From: an uncultured Bacteroides sp.
GTDB taxonomy: Bacteria > Bacteroidota > Bacteroidia > Bacteroidales > Bacteroidaceae
NCBI GenBank assembly: GCA_900546355.1
Contig: URCM01000105.1
Coordinates: 1 to 10,140 of the forward strand
Direction: 5' to 3'
Length of the DNA: 10,140 nt
Made by a program: the position numbers and the translations under genes. Below are positions 1-7,355 of this stretch, piece after piece (the first letter of the stretch is position 1; each line of letters starts with the position of its first letter). Under the pieces are notes generated by a model. It ran no database searches and was not told where the DNA came from. It worked only from the letters and a program-made list of their open reading frames with translations.

Positions 1-50
1 GCCTCAAAAACTCATCCCAAATCATCACACGATAAATTCAAAACAGCTTC

Positions 51-89
51 TAAGAATGAGAGTGGGTATTTGCAGATTCTTCATTCTTA
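51..89 (-). terminator. Weak hairpin at the MFS gene end (possible terminator)
   Basis: A perfect 9-bp inverted repeat (taagaatga at 51-59, tcattctta at 81-89) with a 21-base loop overlaps the stop codon of the MFS gene. On the minus strand it is followed within a few bases by TTTT. The stem is AT-rich and short and the U-tract is poor, so it may be a weak terminator or chance. The rest of 1-86 shows no convincing coding sequence. Confidence 0.25.
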
Positions 90-1286
90 TCTTAGCTTGT
101 TTTGCCGGAAGTGTGGTCCTGCCTTCAGGTGAAAATAGAGCATGGACACGATGGTAAGGATGGAGCCTACTAAGTAAGCGTCTCTAAACGAGGCGATTTC
201 GGCAATATATCCACCCAACAACATACCGATTCCTAATCCTACATCCCACGAGGTGAGGTATGTGCTGGTAGCGGTGGCACGTTGATTGTTGGGGGCAAGG
301 TTTACAAATAACGTATTGTATGCCGGAAACATGGTGCCGAATCCGATGCCTAACAGTAGAGCTATCAGAAAGAACAAGCTTACGGTGAAAGCATAGTTCC
401 AATCTATCAGCCAGCCGCATGCTGTCAGGGCGAAATAACATAAGCATACCAAATACAGTCCGGCATTGATGACTTGTGTGATTTTTCCTTTATCGACCAG
501 TTTCCCGCTAAACATCCGGCTGATAGCCATTCCTACCGCCATGAGGGTGAAAAAGAATCCGGTTTCGGCGGTGATACCGATTTGCTTGGCATACATGGCT
601 ACATAGTTGGTGGTCATGCCGTAAGGGATGGAAAGCAAGAGCAGGCTGAAGCCGGCTGGTAATCCTTTCAATAGGATAAAGCGGTCGAGTGATATCGGTT
701 CGCGTTTGACGGGAGGTTTATAGGGAGTCTTTACTAAACTGGCTGCGATAAAGCCCAAGACGCATGAACCGAGTCCGTAAGAAAAGATAGCGATGTAAGA
801 GGTACCTGCACTATGAAGGAACAAGCCAAACATCGGACCGATAGACATGGCAAGGTTGTTTGCCAATCCGTAATATCCCAATCCTTCACCTCTTCGTGCC
901 GAGGGCATAATGTCGATGACAACCGTATTTCCACCTACCGTGACCATACCGAACGAGATGCCGTGGATGATGCGGTAAATGATGAACATGGTCAATGTGC
1001 CGGCAAATATATATCCGGCGAAAATCAGAGTGAAAATAAAGTAAGCGAACAAGTACAGGGGTTTGCGCGCGAAAGTGTCAAGCAGGTATCCCGAGAAAGG
1101 ACGGATGCAAAGGGAAGAAACGGTATAACAAGATAACACAATACCAATCGTGGTATTTGTGGCATCGAAATTTTCCGATAGATAAAAAGGAAGTACCGGG
1201 ACCAAAATCCAAAATCCGAAGTAGAGAAGAAAATTGGCAGCAAGGATGCAACAATAACTCGAAGTGATAAGCCGTTGCTTTTCCAT
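87..1286 (-). CDS. MFS transporter (12-TM efflux-type permease)
   Basis: This is an inner-membrane major facilitator superfamily permease of 399 residues, the usual size for a 12-helix member. The chain is almost wholly hydrophobic helices. It carries the family signature between TM2 and TM3 (GYLLDTFARKP, residues 66-76), an arginine motif in TM4 (RIIHG, 105-109), and a glycine/proline motif near TM5 (G140, G150-P151, G154) of the kind called the antiporter motif C. That motif, known from drug-proton antiporters, suggests export rather than uptake; this is inference. A polar loop near residue 190 (KTPYKPPVKREP) separates the two six-helix halves. Substrate is unknown; the closest general description is the AraJ/sugar-efflux and multidrug group (COG2814). 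The gene lies 116 bp behind pheS on the same strand. I see no clear promoter of its own in the gap, so read-through from pheS is plausible. No strong ribosome binding site precedes the start. Confidence 0.9.
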   Translation of the reverse strand: MEKQRLITSSYCCILAANFLLYFGFWILVPVLPFYLSENFDATNTTIGIVLSCYTVSSLCIRPFSGYLLDTFARKPLYLFAYFIFTLIFAGYIFAGTLTMFIIYRIIHGISFGMVTVGGNTVVIDIMPSARRGEGLGYYGLANNLAMSIGPMFGLFLHSAGTSYIAIFSYGLGSCVLGFIAASLVKTPYKPPVKREPISLDRFILLKGLPAGFSLLLLSIPYGMTTNYVAMYAKQIGITAETGFFFTLMAVGMAISRMFSGKLVDKGKITQVINAGLYLVCLCYFALTACGWLIDWNYAFTVSLFFLIALLLGIGFGTMFPAYNTLFVNLAPNNQRATATSTYLTSWDVGLGIGMLLGGYIAEIASFRDAYLVGSILTIVSMLYFHLKAGPHFRQNKLR

Positions 1287-1309
1287 AAACAGAAGTGTTA
1301 GGGTGAGGT

Positions 1310-1390
1310 TAATTAATAGTTAACAATTAATAATTAATAGGGATCAGCGGATGTTCCTACTCTTAACTATTAATTGTTAACTATTAATTA
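1310..1390. repeat. AT-rich compound palindrome between pheS and MFS gene
   Basis: The two 28-bp arms (1310-1337 and 1363-1390) are reverse complements at 27 of 28 positions. Each arm is itself a tandem of two 14-bp units: ttaactattaattg at 1363-1376, then ttaactattaatta at 1377-1390. The inner segment can pair further (taggga at 1338-1343 with ttccta at 1354-1359, one G.T pair), leaving a 10-base loop and a 3-base bulge. It starts 12 bases past the pheS stop. There is no U-tract on the minus strand beyond it, so it is not a standard intrinsic terminator. It could attenuate transcription, protect the pheS mRNA 3' end, or be a dispersed intergenic repeat. Confidence 0.8.
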
Positions 1391-1402
1391 TTGACTGTTT
1401 AT

Positions 1403-2437
1403 TTAGTTTGCCGCTTCAAATTCTTCAAGGAAACGGGTATCGTTTTCCGAGAACATCCGCAGGTCTTTCACTTTATATTTCAAGTTGGTGATGCGTTCTA
1501 CGCCCATGCCGAAGGCATAGCCCGAATAGACCTTACTGTCGATGCCGCAAGCGTCGAGCACGGCAGGGTCTACCATGCCGCATCCTAAAATCTCTACCCA
1601 ACCGGTGTATTTACAGAACGGGCAACCTTCTCCTCCACAGATGTGGCAGCTGATGTCCATCTCAGCACTGGGTTCGGTAAATGGAAAGTAAGAAGGGCGC
1701 AGGCGGATTTTGGTTTCCGGTCCGAACATTTCCTGGGCGAATTGCAGCAGGACTTGTTTCAGGTCGGTGAACGATACGTTCTTGTCGACGTACAGCCCTT
1801 CTACCTGATGGAAGAAGCAATGGGCACGGTAGCTGATGGCTTCGTTGCGGTACACACGTCCCGGGCAGATGACGCGAATGGGAGGCTGGGTCACTTCCAT
1901 TGTACGTGCCTGTACGCTGCTGGTATGGGTGCGCAAGATGATGTTCTTGGTTACATCGTCCGGATTGGTTTCAACAAAGAAAGTGTCTTGCATGTCACGT
2001 GCCGGATGGTCGGGTGCGAAATTCATCTTTGTGAATACGTGCAGGTCGTCTTCCACTTCCGGTCCGTCGGCAATGGTGAATCCCAAACGGCTGAAGATGT
2101 CGATAATCTGGTTGCGTACGATGTTCAATGGATGACGGGTACCCAGTTTAATAGGATAAGCGGTACGGGTCAAGTCAAGATCAGACATATCCGCGTCCTG
2201 GTTTTCGAAAGTCTCCTTCAAGGCGGCAATACGTTCTTGGGTGCGGTTTTTCAATTCGTTCAACTTCATGCCGACTTGTTTTTTCTGGTCGGCGGGTACA
2301 TTACGGAAATCTGCCATCAAGGCGTTGATGATTCCTTTTTTACTCAGGTACTTGATACGGAGCGCTTCCAGTTCGTCTGCATTCTGGGCGGTCAGTTGGT
2401 CAACTTCCTGAAGCAATTCTTCTATTTTCGTTAACAT
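1403..2437 (-). CDS. pheS: Phenylalanyl-tRNA synthetase alpha subunit
   Basis: PheS is the catalytic alpha chain of the cytoplasmic alpha2beta2 enzyme that charges tRNA-Phe with phenylalanine using ATP. The product is 344 residues, normal for the family. An N-terminal coiled-coil arm (about 1-85) that contacts tRNA precedes the class II catalytic core. Core motifs are visible: motif 2 around FHQVEGLYVD (209-218), TEPSAEMD (254-261), and motif 3 GYAFGMGVERI (306-316). A cysteine knuckle (C264, C267, C272, C275) sits in the loop after the motif-2 region and may bind a metal. The open frame runs back to 2596, but the upstream 53 codons look non-coding and overlap a promoter motif at 2470-2477. 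The start MLTKIEELL at 2437 matches the family, so I use it. pheT is not adjacent in this window, so the two subunits are unlinked here. Confidence 0.97.
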   Translation of the reverse strand: MLTKIEELLQEVDQLTAQNADELEALRIKYLSKKGIINALMADFRNVPADQKKQVGMKLNELKNRTQERIAALKETFENQDADMSDLDLTRTAYPIKLGTRHPLNIVRNQIIDIFSRLGFTIADGPEVEDDLHVFTKMNFAPDHPARDMQDTFFVETNPDDVTKNIILRTHTSSVQARTMEVTQPPIRVICPGRVYRNEAISYRAHCFFHQVEGLYVDKNVSFTDLKQVLLQFAQEMFGPETKIRLRPSYFPFTEPSAEMDISCHICGGEGCPFCKYTGWVEILGCGMVDPAVLDACGIDSKVYSGYAFGMGVERITNLKYKVKDLRMFSENDTRFLEEFEAAN

Positions 2438-2469
2438 AACCTGTTCTTTTATTATTTTTGTTTGATGTG

Positions 2470-2477
2470 CAAAGGTA
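2470..2477 (-). promoter_or_regulatory. -7 promoter element for pheS
   Basis: On the minus strand this reads TACCTTTG, a perfect match to the Bacteroidetes -7 consensus TAnnTTTG, about 33 bases before the pheS start. I find no good TTTG at the expected -33 position, so only the -7 half is supported. It implies a short 5' leader and argues against a longer PheS N-terminus. Confidence 0.55.
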
Positions 2478-2509
2478 AGGATTAAAACTGAATAATCGTC
2501 TTTTTCTTC

Positions 2510-2541
2510 TGACAAAAAAGAAAACTGTCGGTTTTTTGTCA
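2510..2541. repeat. 10-bp perfect inverted repeat in the pheS/lipoprotein divergent promoter
   Basis: Tgacaaaaaa (2510-2519) and ttttttgtca (2532-2541) are exact reverse complements around a 12-base centre. The right arm contains the TTTG that serves as the likely -33 box of the plus-strand promoter. It could be an operator half-site pair for a dimeric repressor, or simply A/T-tract bias. Confidence 0.5.
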
Positions 2542-2568
2542 TACAAATCAAAAAAAGAAGTAATTTTG
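2535..2568 (+). promoter_or_regulatory. Promoter for the lipoprotein-murB-hydrolase unit
   Basis: TTTG at 2535-2538 and TAATTTTG at 2561-2568 fit the Bacteroidetes sigma-70-type promoter TTTG/TAnnTTTG. The 22-base spacer is slightly longer than the usual 19-21. The -7 element ends 26 bases before the lipoprotein start, giving a short leader. Confidence 0.6.
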
Positions 2569-2594
2569 CGTTTGATTTTTCAGTAGCACTAATC

Positions 2595-3458
2595 ATGAAA
2601 AAAATTGTATTCGGATGTTGTTTGCTTGTAATGGCGACAACTTCGTGCGGAGGTAGTAAGAAAAAGATTGATCCATTTGAAACATTGACTCAACAGATAG
2701 ATTCATTGTCTGCGGGAATGGATACGAATGTGGTGGATACGGCTCCTGTCCGTCCGGAAGTGATACCGGCTACCGCAGATGAAAGTTTTGCCGACTTTTT
2801 CTATAATTTTGCTTCGAACGAACGTTTTCAGCATTCGCGGATAGTTTTTCCTATCTCCTATTATAAGGGAAAGGAAGTGACGCGCATAGCTAAGGATGAG
2901 TGGAAGTATGATCCTTTGTTTAGCCGTGAGCCTGTTTACACTGTACTTTTTGATAAGGAAGAGGAAATGGAGATGGAAAAGGATACGGCTGTGCGGAGTG
3001 TGCAGGTTGATTGGATTTATCTGAAAGACCGGAAAGTGAAGCGTTATTATTTTCAGCGCATCAATGACAGTTGGTTTTTGGAAGCGATAAACAAAGAAAA
3101 GCTGGCTCATGTGGAAGGAGGAAAAGAAGATTTCTTTGATTTTTATTATCGTTTCGCTAATGATTCGGTTTTCCAAAGCGAACGTTTGGCAAATCCTCTG
3201 TCGTTTGTGACGGTTGATCCGGAAGACGAATTCCAAATATTAGAAACTACCCTTGATGAAGGACAGTGGTTTTCTTTCCGTCCGCCTTTGATGAAAGAAC
3301 GGCTGACCAACGTGCATTACGGACAAGAAGCCGTGCCCGATACTGATACGAAGATTATCGAATTCAAAGGATTTGGAAACGGGTTCAGCAATACACTTTA
3401 TTTCGAGTGTCAAGGCGGAGAATGGTGGTTGATGCAATTTGAGGATTTAAGCGATTGA
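2595..3458 (+). CDS. DUF4348-like lipoprotein with two repeat domains
   Basis: This 287-residue protein begins with a short lysine-led hydrophobic signal and a lipobox ending in Cys18 (ATTSCGG), so it should be a lipid-anchored envelope protein. The residues after Cys18 are GGSKKK, not the acidic run of the Bacteroidetes surface-export signal, so a periplasm-facing position is likelier (inference). A Thr/Pro-rich linker (about 25-62) precedes two related segments. SFADFFYNFASNERFQHSR starts near residue 64 and DFFDFYYRFANDSVFQSER near 179, and the segments end in DSWFLEAI (158-165) and GEWWLMQF (275-282). This resembles the Bacteroidetes DUF4348 family, whose role is unknown; the repeat length of about 105 residues would suit a small alpha+beta fold such as NTF2-like, which I cannot verify. 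The gene lies 9 bp ahead of murB and is probably cotranscribed with it. Confidence 0.85.
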   Translation: MKKIVFGCCLLVMATTSCGGSKKKIDPFETLTQQIDSLSAGMDTNVVDTAPVRPEVIPATADESFADFFYNFASNERFQHSRIVFPISYYKGKEVTRIAKDEWKYDPLFSREPVYTVLFDKEEEMEMEKDTAVRSVQVDWIYLKDRKVKRYYFQRINDSWFLEAINKEKLAHVEGGKEDFFDFYYRFANDSVFQSERLANPLSFVTVDPEDEFQILETTLDEGQWFSFRPPLMKERLTNVHYGQEAVPDTDTKIIEFKGFGNGFSNTLYFECQGGEWWLMQFEDLSD

Positions 3459-3467
3459 TTCTCTTAA

Positions 3468-4508
3468 ATGATTAAAAAGGACATGAAAGATTTACGGAAC
3501 TATTCATTGTTGTCTCATAATACATTCGGCATGAATGTACGTGCCTCCCGTTTTATTGAATATGAATCGGAAGAAGAGCTTCATTCTTTTTTGGTTGGGG
3601 AAGAAACTCCTTTGCCCATATTGCCGGTAGGTAGTGGAAGTAATCTGCTTTTTTTAGGTGATTTTGGTGGCACGGTGTTACATTCTGCCATTCGGGGAAT
3701 CCATGTAGTTGCCGAGACAGAGCATGAAGTGGAAGTTTGTGTGGGGTCAGGTGTCGTATGGGATGATTTTGTAGCATATACGGTAGGGCAGGGTTGGTAT
3801 GGTGCCGAGAATTTGTCATTTATTCCGGGTGAGGTCGGTGCATCTGCCGTGCAGAATATCGGAGCGTATGGAGTAGAAGCAAAAGATTTGATTGTAGCGG
3901 TCGACACGCTATGTATAGCAACAGGAGAACCTCGCCGTTTCATGAAAGAAGAATGTCGTTATGCTTATCGCCAAAGCATTTTCAAACAGGATTTAAAAGG
4001 TGTTTATGTGGTGACAAAGGTGACCTTCCGTTTAAGCAAACATCCTGTTTGGCATTTAGATTATGGCAATATCCGTGCCGAATTGGGAAAAGAACGCGGT
4101 GGACTGACGCTTGAAACCCTGCGGCATATCATAATCCGCATTCGGAACATGAAGTTGCCCGACCCGGCACAAATTGGTAACGCCGGAAGTTTTTTTATGA
4201 ATCCGGTCATTCCTTTCGCTCAGTATGAAGCCTTGCGTACTCGCTATCCTGATATGCCTCATTATCCGGCGGATGAAGGGAAGGTGAAAGTGCCTGCCGG
4301 ATGGTTGATAGACCGTTGCGGTTGGAAAGGAAAAAAGCTGGGAAAGGTCGGTGTTTACGATAAGCAGGCTTTGGTCTTGGTAAATTGGGGCGGAGCTACA
4401 GGTGAGGAGGTGCGTGAATTGGCCGAGAAGGTGTCGGCATCAGTAAAAGAAAAGTTCGGTATTGTGATTTGTCCGGAAGTAAATTATGTGCCGGCATCGT
4501 GTTTGTAA
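3468..4508 (+). CDS. murB: UDP-N-acetylmuramate dehydrogenase
   Basis: MurB reduces UDP-GlcNAc-enolpyruvate to UDP-N-acetylmuramate with NADPH and FAD, the second committed step of peptidoglycan precursor synthesis in the cytoplasm. The FAD-binding part shows [12 protein letters not shown] (52-63) and [17 protein letters not shown] (119-135). The catalytic set known from E. coli can be placed: Arg168 in YAYRQSIFK, Ser241 in [10 protein letters not shown], and Glu337 in PEVNYV. The length of 346 residues and the inserted region before the serine motif fit type I MurB. The start is uncertain. ATG at 3468 is used here, but a second ATG at 3483 ([16 protein letters not shown]) follows an AAGGA and aligns equally well with the family N-terminus. 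The gene sits between the lipoprotein gene (9-bp gap) and the hydrolase gene (20-bp gap) in one apparent operon. Confidence 0.96.
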   Translation: MIKKDMKDLRNYSLLSHNTFGMNVRASRFIEYESEEELHSFLVGEETPLPILPVGSGSNLLFLGDFGGTVLHSAIRGIHVVAETEHEVEVCVGSGVVWDDFVAYTVGQGWYGAENLSFIPGEVGASAVQNIGAYGVEAKDLIVAVDTLCIATGEPRRFMKEECRYAYRQSIFKQDLKGVYVVTKVTFRLSKHPVWHLDYGNIRAELGKERGGLTLETLRHIIIRIRNMKLPDPAQIGNAGSFFMNPVIPFAQYEALRTRYPDMPHYPADEGKVKVPAGWLIDRCGWKGKKLGKVGVYDKQALVLVNWGGATGEEVRELAEKVSASVKEKFGIVICPEVNYVPASCL

Positions 4509-4521
4509 GATATAATATAAT

Positions 4522-4525
4522 AAGG
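4522..4525 (+). promoter_or_regulatory. Ribosome binding site setting the hydrolase start
   Basis: AAGG lies 3 bases before ATG 4529. The frame is open back to an ATG at 4469 inside murB, but the homologous N-terminus MKVTILGSGTSTG begins at 4529, and this short Shine-Dalgarno-like motif supports that choice. Confidence 0.5.
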
Positions 4526-4528
4526 TAT

Positions 4529-5335
4529 ATGAAAGTTACAATATTGGGAAGCGGTACATCAACGGGGGTGCCTCAGGTGGGATGTACGTGTCAAGTATGT
4601 ACCAGTATCGACCCACATGACAAGCGTTTGCGTTGTTCGGGGCTGGTAGAAGCGGACGGAGTACGGATTTTGATAGATTGCGGGCCTGATTTTAGAGAAC
4701 AGACCCTTCGTTTGTCTGATTTCAAACCCATTGATGGTGTGTTGATAACACATGAACATTACGACCATGTGGGTGGATTGGACGATTTACGTCCGTTTTG
4801 TAAGTTTCGTGACGTGCCGGTTTACGCCGAAGCTTATACCGCCGACCGTTTGCAAAAGCGTATTCCTTATTGTTTTGATGAGCATCCTTATCCGGGTGTT
4901 CCTCGCATCCCATTGACGCGGATAGAACCGTTTGTCCCTTTTCTGGTAACGAATTGCAATGGAGACTCGGTGGAAGTTGTTCCGTTTCGTGTCGTCCACG
5001 GGCGGCTTCCCATTTTAGGTTTCCGTATAGGTAAGGTGGCATGGATTACGGATATGTCGTATATGCCCGAAGAATCTTATGCTTGTCTGAATGGCTTGGA
5101 TTGCTTGTTTATGAATGCTTTACGTATTAGCCCGCATCCTACTCATCAGTCTTTAGAGGAAGCTTTAAGGCAGGCTGCCCGCATTCAGGCGCGCGAGACT
5201 TATTTCATTCACATCAGTCATCAGTTAGGATTGCATACCGAAGTTGAGCATAGGCTTCCGCCTCATGTACATTTGGCTTTCGACGGGATGGAAATAGAGA
5301 CATTGCCCTCACCATACAGAGACACGGAGGATTAG
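4529..5335 (+). CDS. Metallo-beta-lactamase-fold hydrolase, PhnP-like
   Basis: This is a 268-residue cytoplasmic metal-dependent hydrolase of the COG1235/PhnP branch. The family includes phosphoribosyl 1,2-cyclic phosphate phosphodiesterase and other phosphodiesterases; the substrate here is not known. The N-terminus has the PhnP-type GSGTSTGVPQVGC followed by C19, C21 and C24, which may form a structural zinc site. The metal centre is complete: HEHYDH (75-80) with D79 and H80, H157 in VVHGRLP, D175 in ITDMS, and the late histidines H228/H231 in FIHISHQLG. There are no phosphonate (phn) genes nearby, so a phosphonate role is not supported by context. It is last in the lipoprotein-murB unit. 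The last codons (YRDTED) are encoded within one arm of an inverted repeat that recurs downstream, so the extreme C-terminus may have been changed by repeat insertion. Confidence 0.9.
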   Translation: MKVTILGSGTSTGVPQVGCTCQVCTSIDPHDKRLRCSGLVEADGVRILIDCGPDFREQTLRLSDFKPIDGVLITHEHYDHVGGLDDLRPFCKFRDVPVYAEAYTADRLQKRIPYCFDEHPYPGVPRIPLTRIEPFVPFLVTNCNGDSVEVVPFRVVHGRLPILGFRIGKVAWITDMSYMPEESYACLNGLDCLFMNALRISPHPTHQSLEEALRQAARIQARETYFIHISHQLGLHTEVEHRLPPHVHLAFDGMEIETLPSPYRDTED

Positions 5336-5436
5336 CATTGGCTTTGTGGTCAATCAAAAATGAAATGTGAAACCATTCGTTTTACTATATTTCAAGGATT
5401 TGCGGAAATATTTGTCTTGTGCCTCCGTGTCTTTGT
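5316..5436. repeat. Long-spaced inverted repeat between convergent genes
   Basis: Arms acagagacacggagg (5316-5330) and cctccgtgtctttgt (5422-5436) are complementary over 15 bp with one mismatch, which becomes a G.U pair in plus-strand RNA. They are 91 bp apart. The left arm is inside the end of the hydrolase gene; the right arm lies 15 bp past the 3' end of the ibrB-like gene. The intervening sequence shows no gene. It may work as a bidirectional transcription end signal or be a remnant of a dispersed repeat; similar gacacggagg strings are, from memory, common intergenic repeats in Bacteroidetes. Confidence 0.6.
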
Positions 5437-5451
5437 GTTTGGTTCATCAGT

Positions 5452-6063
5452 TTATTTTTCCACCTCGGTTTTAACCGCACTTTCTTCAGGATTTTCAGGG
5501 TTGGGCAGGTAGGCAGGTTTGGGAGGCGGTATGGTAAAGTCCTTGTTGGCGAACAGTTCAGCCAGTCCCGATATTTGTTTCAGTCTGAGCAGTTCGTCAC
5601 GTTCCATTCCGATATTTTTCATAATCCATTGGTCGCTCATGCCGGCTTTATCCAATTCTGATACGATGTTCGACATCAGGTCTACATCGTGTGTGCCCCG
5701 TGCACGGTTGTGGCGGATGGTCGAACCGATGCGGTTCGACAAGTCTTTGTCGATAACCACTACGGGAAGCATACCTTTCTCCCGCTCGTAAATGCGTTTC
5801 GATTTTTTCAGAACTGTGTAGCGGTGGAAGCCGTCTACAATGATATATTCGTCTTTTTCTTTGTCGTGGTAGCATACGCACGGCATGGTGAATCCGTCTT
5901 CCCAGATAGAGAGTTCAAGCAGTTTCATTTCGGGCGGCGCTACCTTGTTGGGGTTGTAGTCGTTGGCATGCACTTTCTCTACAGGCACGGCAATGACGTT
6001 GTATACCGGACTTTTGTAATTTTGGGGAATAGGTTCGTCGGTTTCCTCTTTTCTCTTTCTCAT
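5452..6063 (-). CDS. IbrB-like ParB/sulfiredoxin-fold protein
   Basis: This is a 203-residue protein with a ParB N-terminal-type domain. Visible are the VPVEKVHANDYNPN start of the fold (26-38), a DGFHRY box (77-82) and RHNRARGTH (117-125), the arginine-rich box equivalent to the ParB nucleotide-binding motif. A helix-turn-helix-like stretch follows (about 141-166, GMSDQWIMKNIGMERDELLR). The tail is proline- and glutamate-rich. This combination next to a PAPS-reductase-like gene matches IbrB, known with IbrA from E. coli ECOR-9 as an activator of immunoglobulin-binding eib genes. ParB domains can bind or hydrolyse CTP/ATP or act as nucleases; which applies here is unknown. Its start overlaps the ibrA-like stop by 4 bases (ATGA), so translation is coupled. 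No plasmid partition partner (ParA) is present. Confidence 0.85.
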   Translation of the reverse strand: MRKRKEETDEPIPQNYKSPVYNVIAVPVEKVHANDYNPNKVAPPEMKLLELSIWEDGFTMPCVCYHDKEKDEYIIVDGFHRYTVLKKSKRIYEREKGMLPVVVIDKDLSNRIGSTIRHNRARGTHDVDLMSNIVSELDKAGMSDQWIMKNIGMERDELLRLKQISGLAELFANKDFTIPPPKPAYLPNPENPEESAVKTEVEK

Positions 6064-7355
6064 TTCCAGATATGTTTATAGTTTTCCATAATTTGGTTCT
6101 TTTTGCTGATTTCTTCCTTGTTGGGCGAGAATCCCATGTACTTACATGCGTGGTCATTTCTTAGTATGCAGATGCACATACGCTTGTAAGTGGGTATTTC
6201 GCGGAATTCAGGGATGTCTATATCGTCTTGATACTCCATGCGTACCGGGTGTTTGTTGGTCTTGTAGTTGCTTTTGTCTACCACTTCGATGGGTATCTTG
6301 GCATTGATGAGCTTTTGGATAACTTCATCGCTCAAGCATCCTCCTTTGTTGCGCCAGAACTTGATGCTGACGTCCAGCCTGCGCAGGTATCCATTACGGG
6401 TTTCTTCGGGCAGGGTAGAGAGCAGGAAGAACATGAACGACTTCCATGTATAGCCTTTGGGTAACTTGATTCTATTGCGGGCTGTGGCATGGGTATTGCC
6501 GTAAATGCTGGTAAAGTTCACCCCGTTCACTCGTCCGATCATCCGTCCCCAAGTGTCGGGGTCGATGGCTTTGTAGAGCGAAAGGCTTTCAATGGCTTCG
6601 CCGATGAAGGGACTGGCCACGCGCATCCGTTCGATGTTTACTCCTGCTTTGTAGTACAAGTCGTACAGATGGTTGTAGTCCCATCCGAACTTGCCGTTGG
6701 CCGTCCATATATCCGTAGTCCGCCAGTCGTATATCGGATAAGCGTTGTATACGTCGTTGCTGATTTTGCACGTCCAGATGTAGCGGTGATACAGAAGTGT
6801 TTTCGGCACTTGGTAGATACATCTCCAGCGGCTGAAGCTTTCTTGTGTGCGGATACCTACCAGGCAACAAGTGCGTGCAGCTTTCTTCTTTTGGTGCAGC
6901 CACCGGGCAAAGTAAATCTGGAAATCATAGTCCCACATTTCGGGCTTGAATCCGGGGAATTGGTCGGCGGTATAGGCGTTTTCGGGCATGGGGCGTACCC
7001 AGATATCTTTTTTGTCTTCTTCCCATGGCCGCCAATACGACTGATACATTGAAGTGCTGGTTGTCACACGGAAGGGGACACAAATCCGGTATACTTCGAG
7101 GATGTCTTTGTTTGCTTCGAAGATGCGTTCTACGTAATCGATGGTCATTTTGTATTGCACTTCATAATCCATAAAGTAGACCCCTATTTTGCGGTTTAGT
7201 TTATGGCTTCGTATGTGGTCGATGCATAAGTTTAACAATACGCCGCTGTCTTTTCCTCCCGAAAACGAGACATAAATATTGTCGAATTCCTTGAAGATGA
7301 AATCGATTCGTTCTTTCGCCAGTTGGTAAACGTTTTTAATTGTCGTTTCTTCCAT
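6060..7355 (-). CDS. IbrA-like PAPS reductase-family protein (PP-loop, DUF3440)
   Basis: The 431-residue product belongs to the PAPS reductase/adenine nucleotide alpha-hydrolase family. The ATP-pyrophosphatase PP-loop SFSGGKDSG is at 30-38, and GIRTQESFSRW (167-177) and YPIYDWRTTDIW (206-217) are typical second-half motifs. The C-terminal half (about 225 on) corresponds to DUF3440, found in IbrA-type proteins. Such proteins adenylate a substrate or use an activated nucleotide; the true reaction of IbrA is not established. It lacks the CxxC and C-terminal ECGLH-type active site of assimilatory PAPS reductase, so sulfate assimilation is unlikely. C163-C164, C393, C396 and C404 could be redox or metal ligands. 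The start at 7355 overlaps the preceding gene by 20 bases, and the end overlaps the ibrB-like gene by 4. Confidence 0.9.
   Translation of the reverse strand: MEETTIKNVYQLAKERIDFIFKEFDNIYVSFSGGKDSGVLLNLCIDHIRSHKLNRKIGVYFMDYEVQYKMTIDYVERIFEANKDILEVYRICVPFRVTTSTSMYQSYWRPWEEDKKDIWVRPMPENAYTADQFPGFKPEMWDYDFQIYFARWLHQKKKAARTCCLVGIRTQESFSRWRCIYQVPKTLLYHRYIWTCKISNDVYNAYPIYDWRTTDIWTANGKFGWDYNHLYDLYYKAGVNIERMRVASPFIGEAIESLSLYKAIDPDTWGRMIGRVNGVNFTSIYGNTHATARNRIKLPKGYTWKSFMFFLLSTLPEETRNGYLRRLDVSIKFWRNKGGCLSDEVIQKLINAKIPIEVVDKSNYKTNKHPVRMEYQDDIDIPEFREIPTYKRMCICILRNDHACKYMGFSPNKEEISKKNQIMENYKHIWK

Noticed and set aside
1..84. Possible start of another minus-strand gene left of the MFS gene
   Set aside because: The ATG at 84 closes after 19 codons. 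An ATG at 25 stays open to the window edge for only eight codons (MIWDEFLR), too short to support a call.
1310..1390. CRISPR array or classic rho-independent terminator
   Set aside because: There are only two units per arm with no spacers, and no U-tract follows the AT-rich stem on the transcribed strand.
1643..2434. 263-codon open frame on the plus strand opposite pheS
   Set aside because: It is a complete shadow of pheS, whose protein has unmistakable class II synthetase motifs; the antisense product shows no family features.
2438..2596. 53-codon N-terminal extension of pheS
   Set aside because: The residues do not resemble PheS, they cover a TACCTTTG promoter element, and they would overlap the divergent lipoprotein start.
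5452..6063. Chromosome or plasmid partition ParB
   Set aside because: There is no ParA partner or parS-like site, and the pairing with a DUF3440 PAPS-reductase-family gene fits IbrB instead.
6489..7052. 187-codon plus-strand frame opposite the ibrA-like gene
   Set aside because: It lies wholly within a well-supported gene, with no promoter or ribosome site and no recognisable domain.
6060..7355. Assimilatory sulfate reduction (CysH)
   Set aside because: The catalytic C-terminal cysteine motif of CysH is missing, the protein is much longer, and no cys genes are near.
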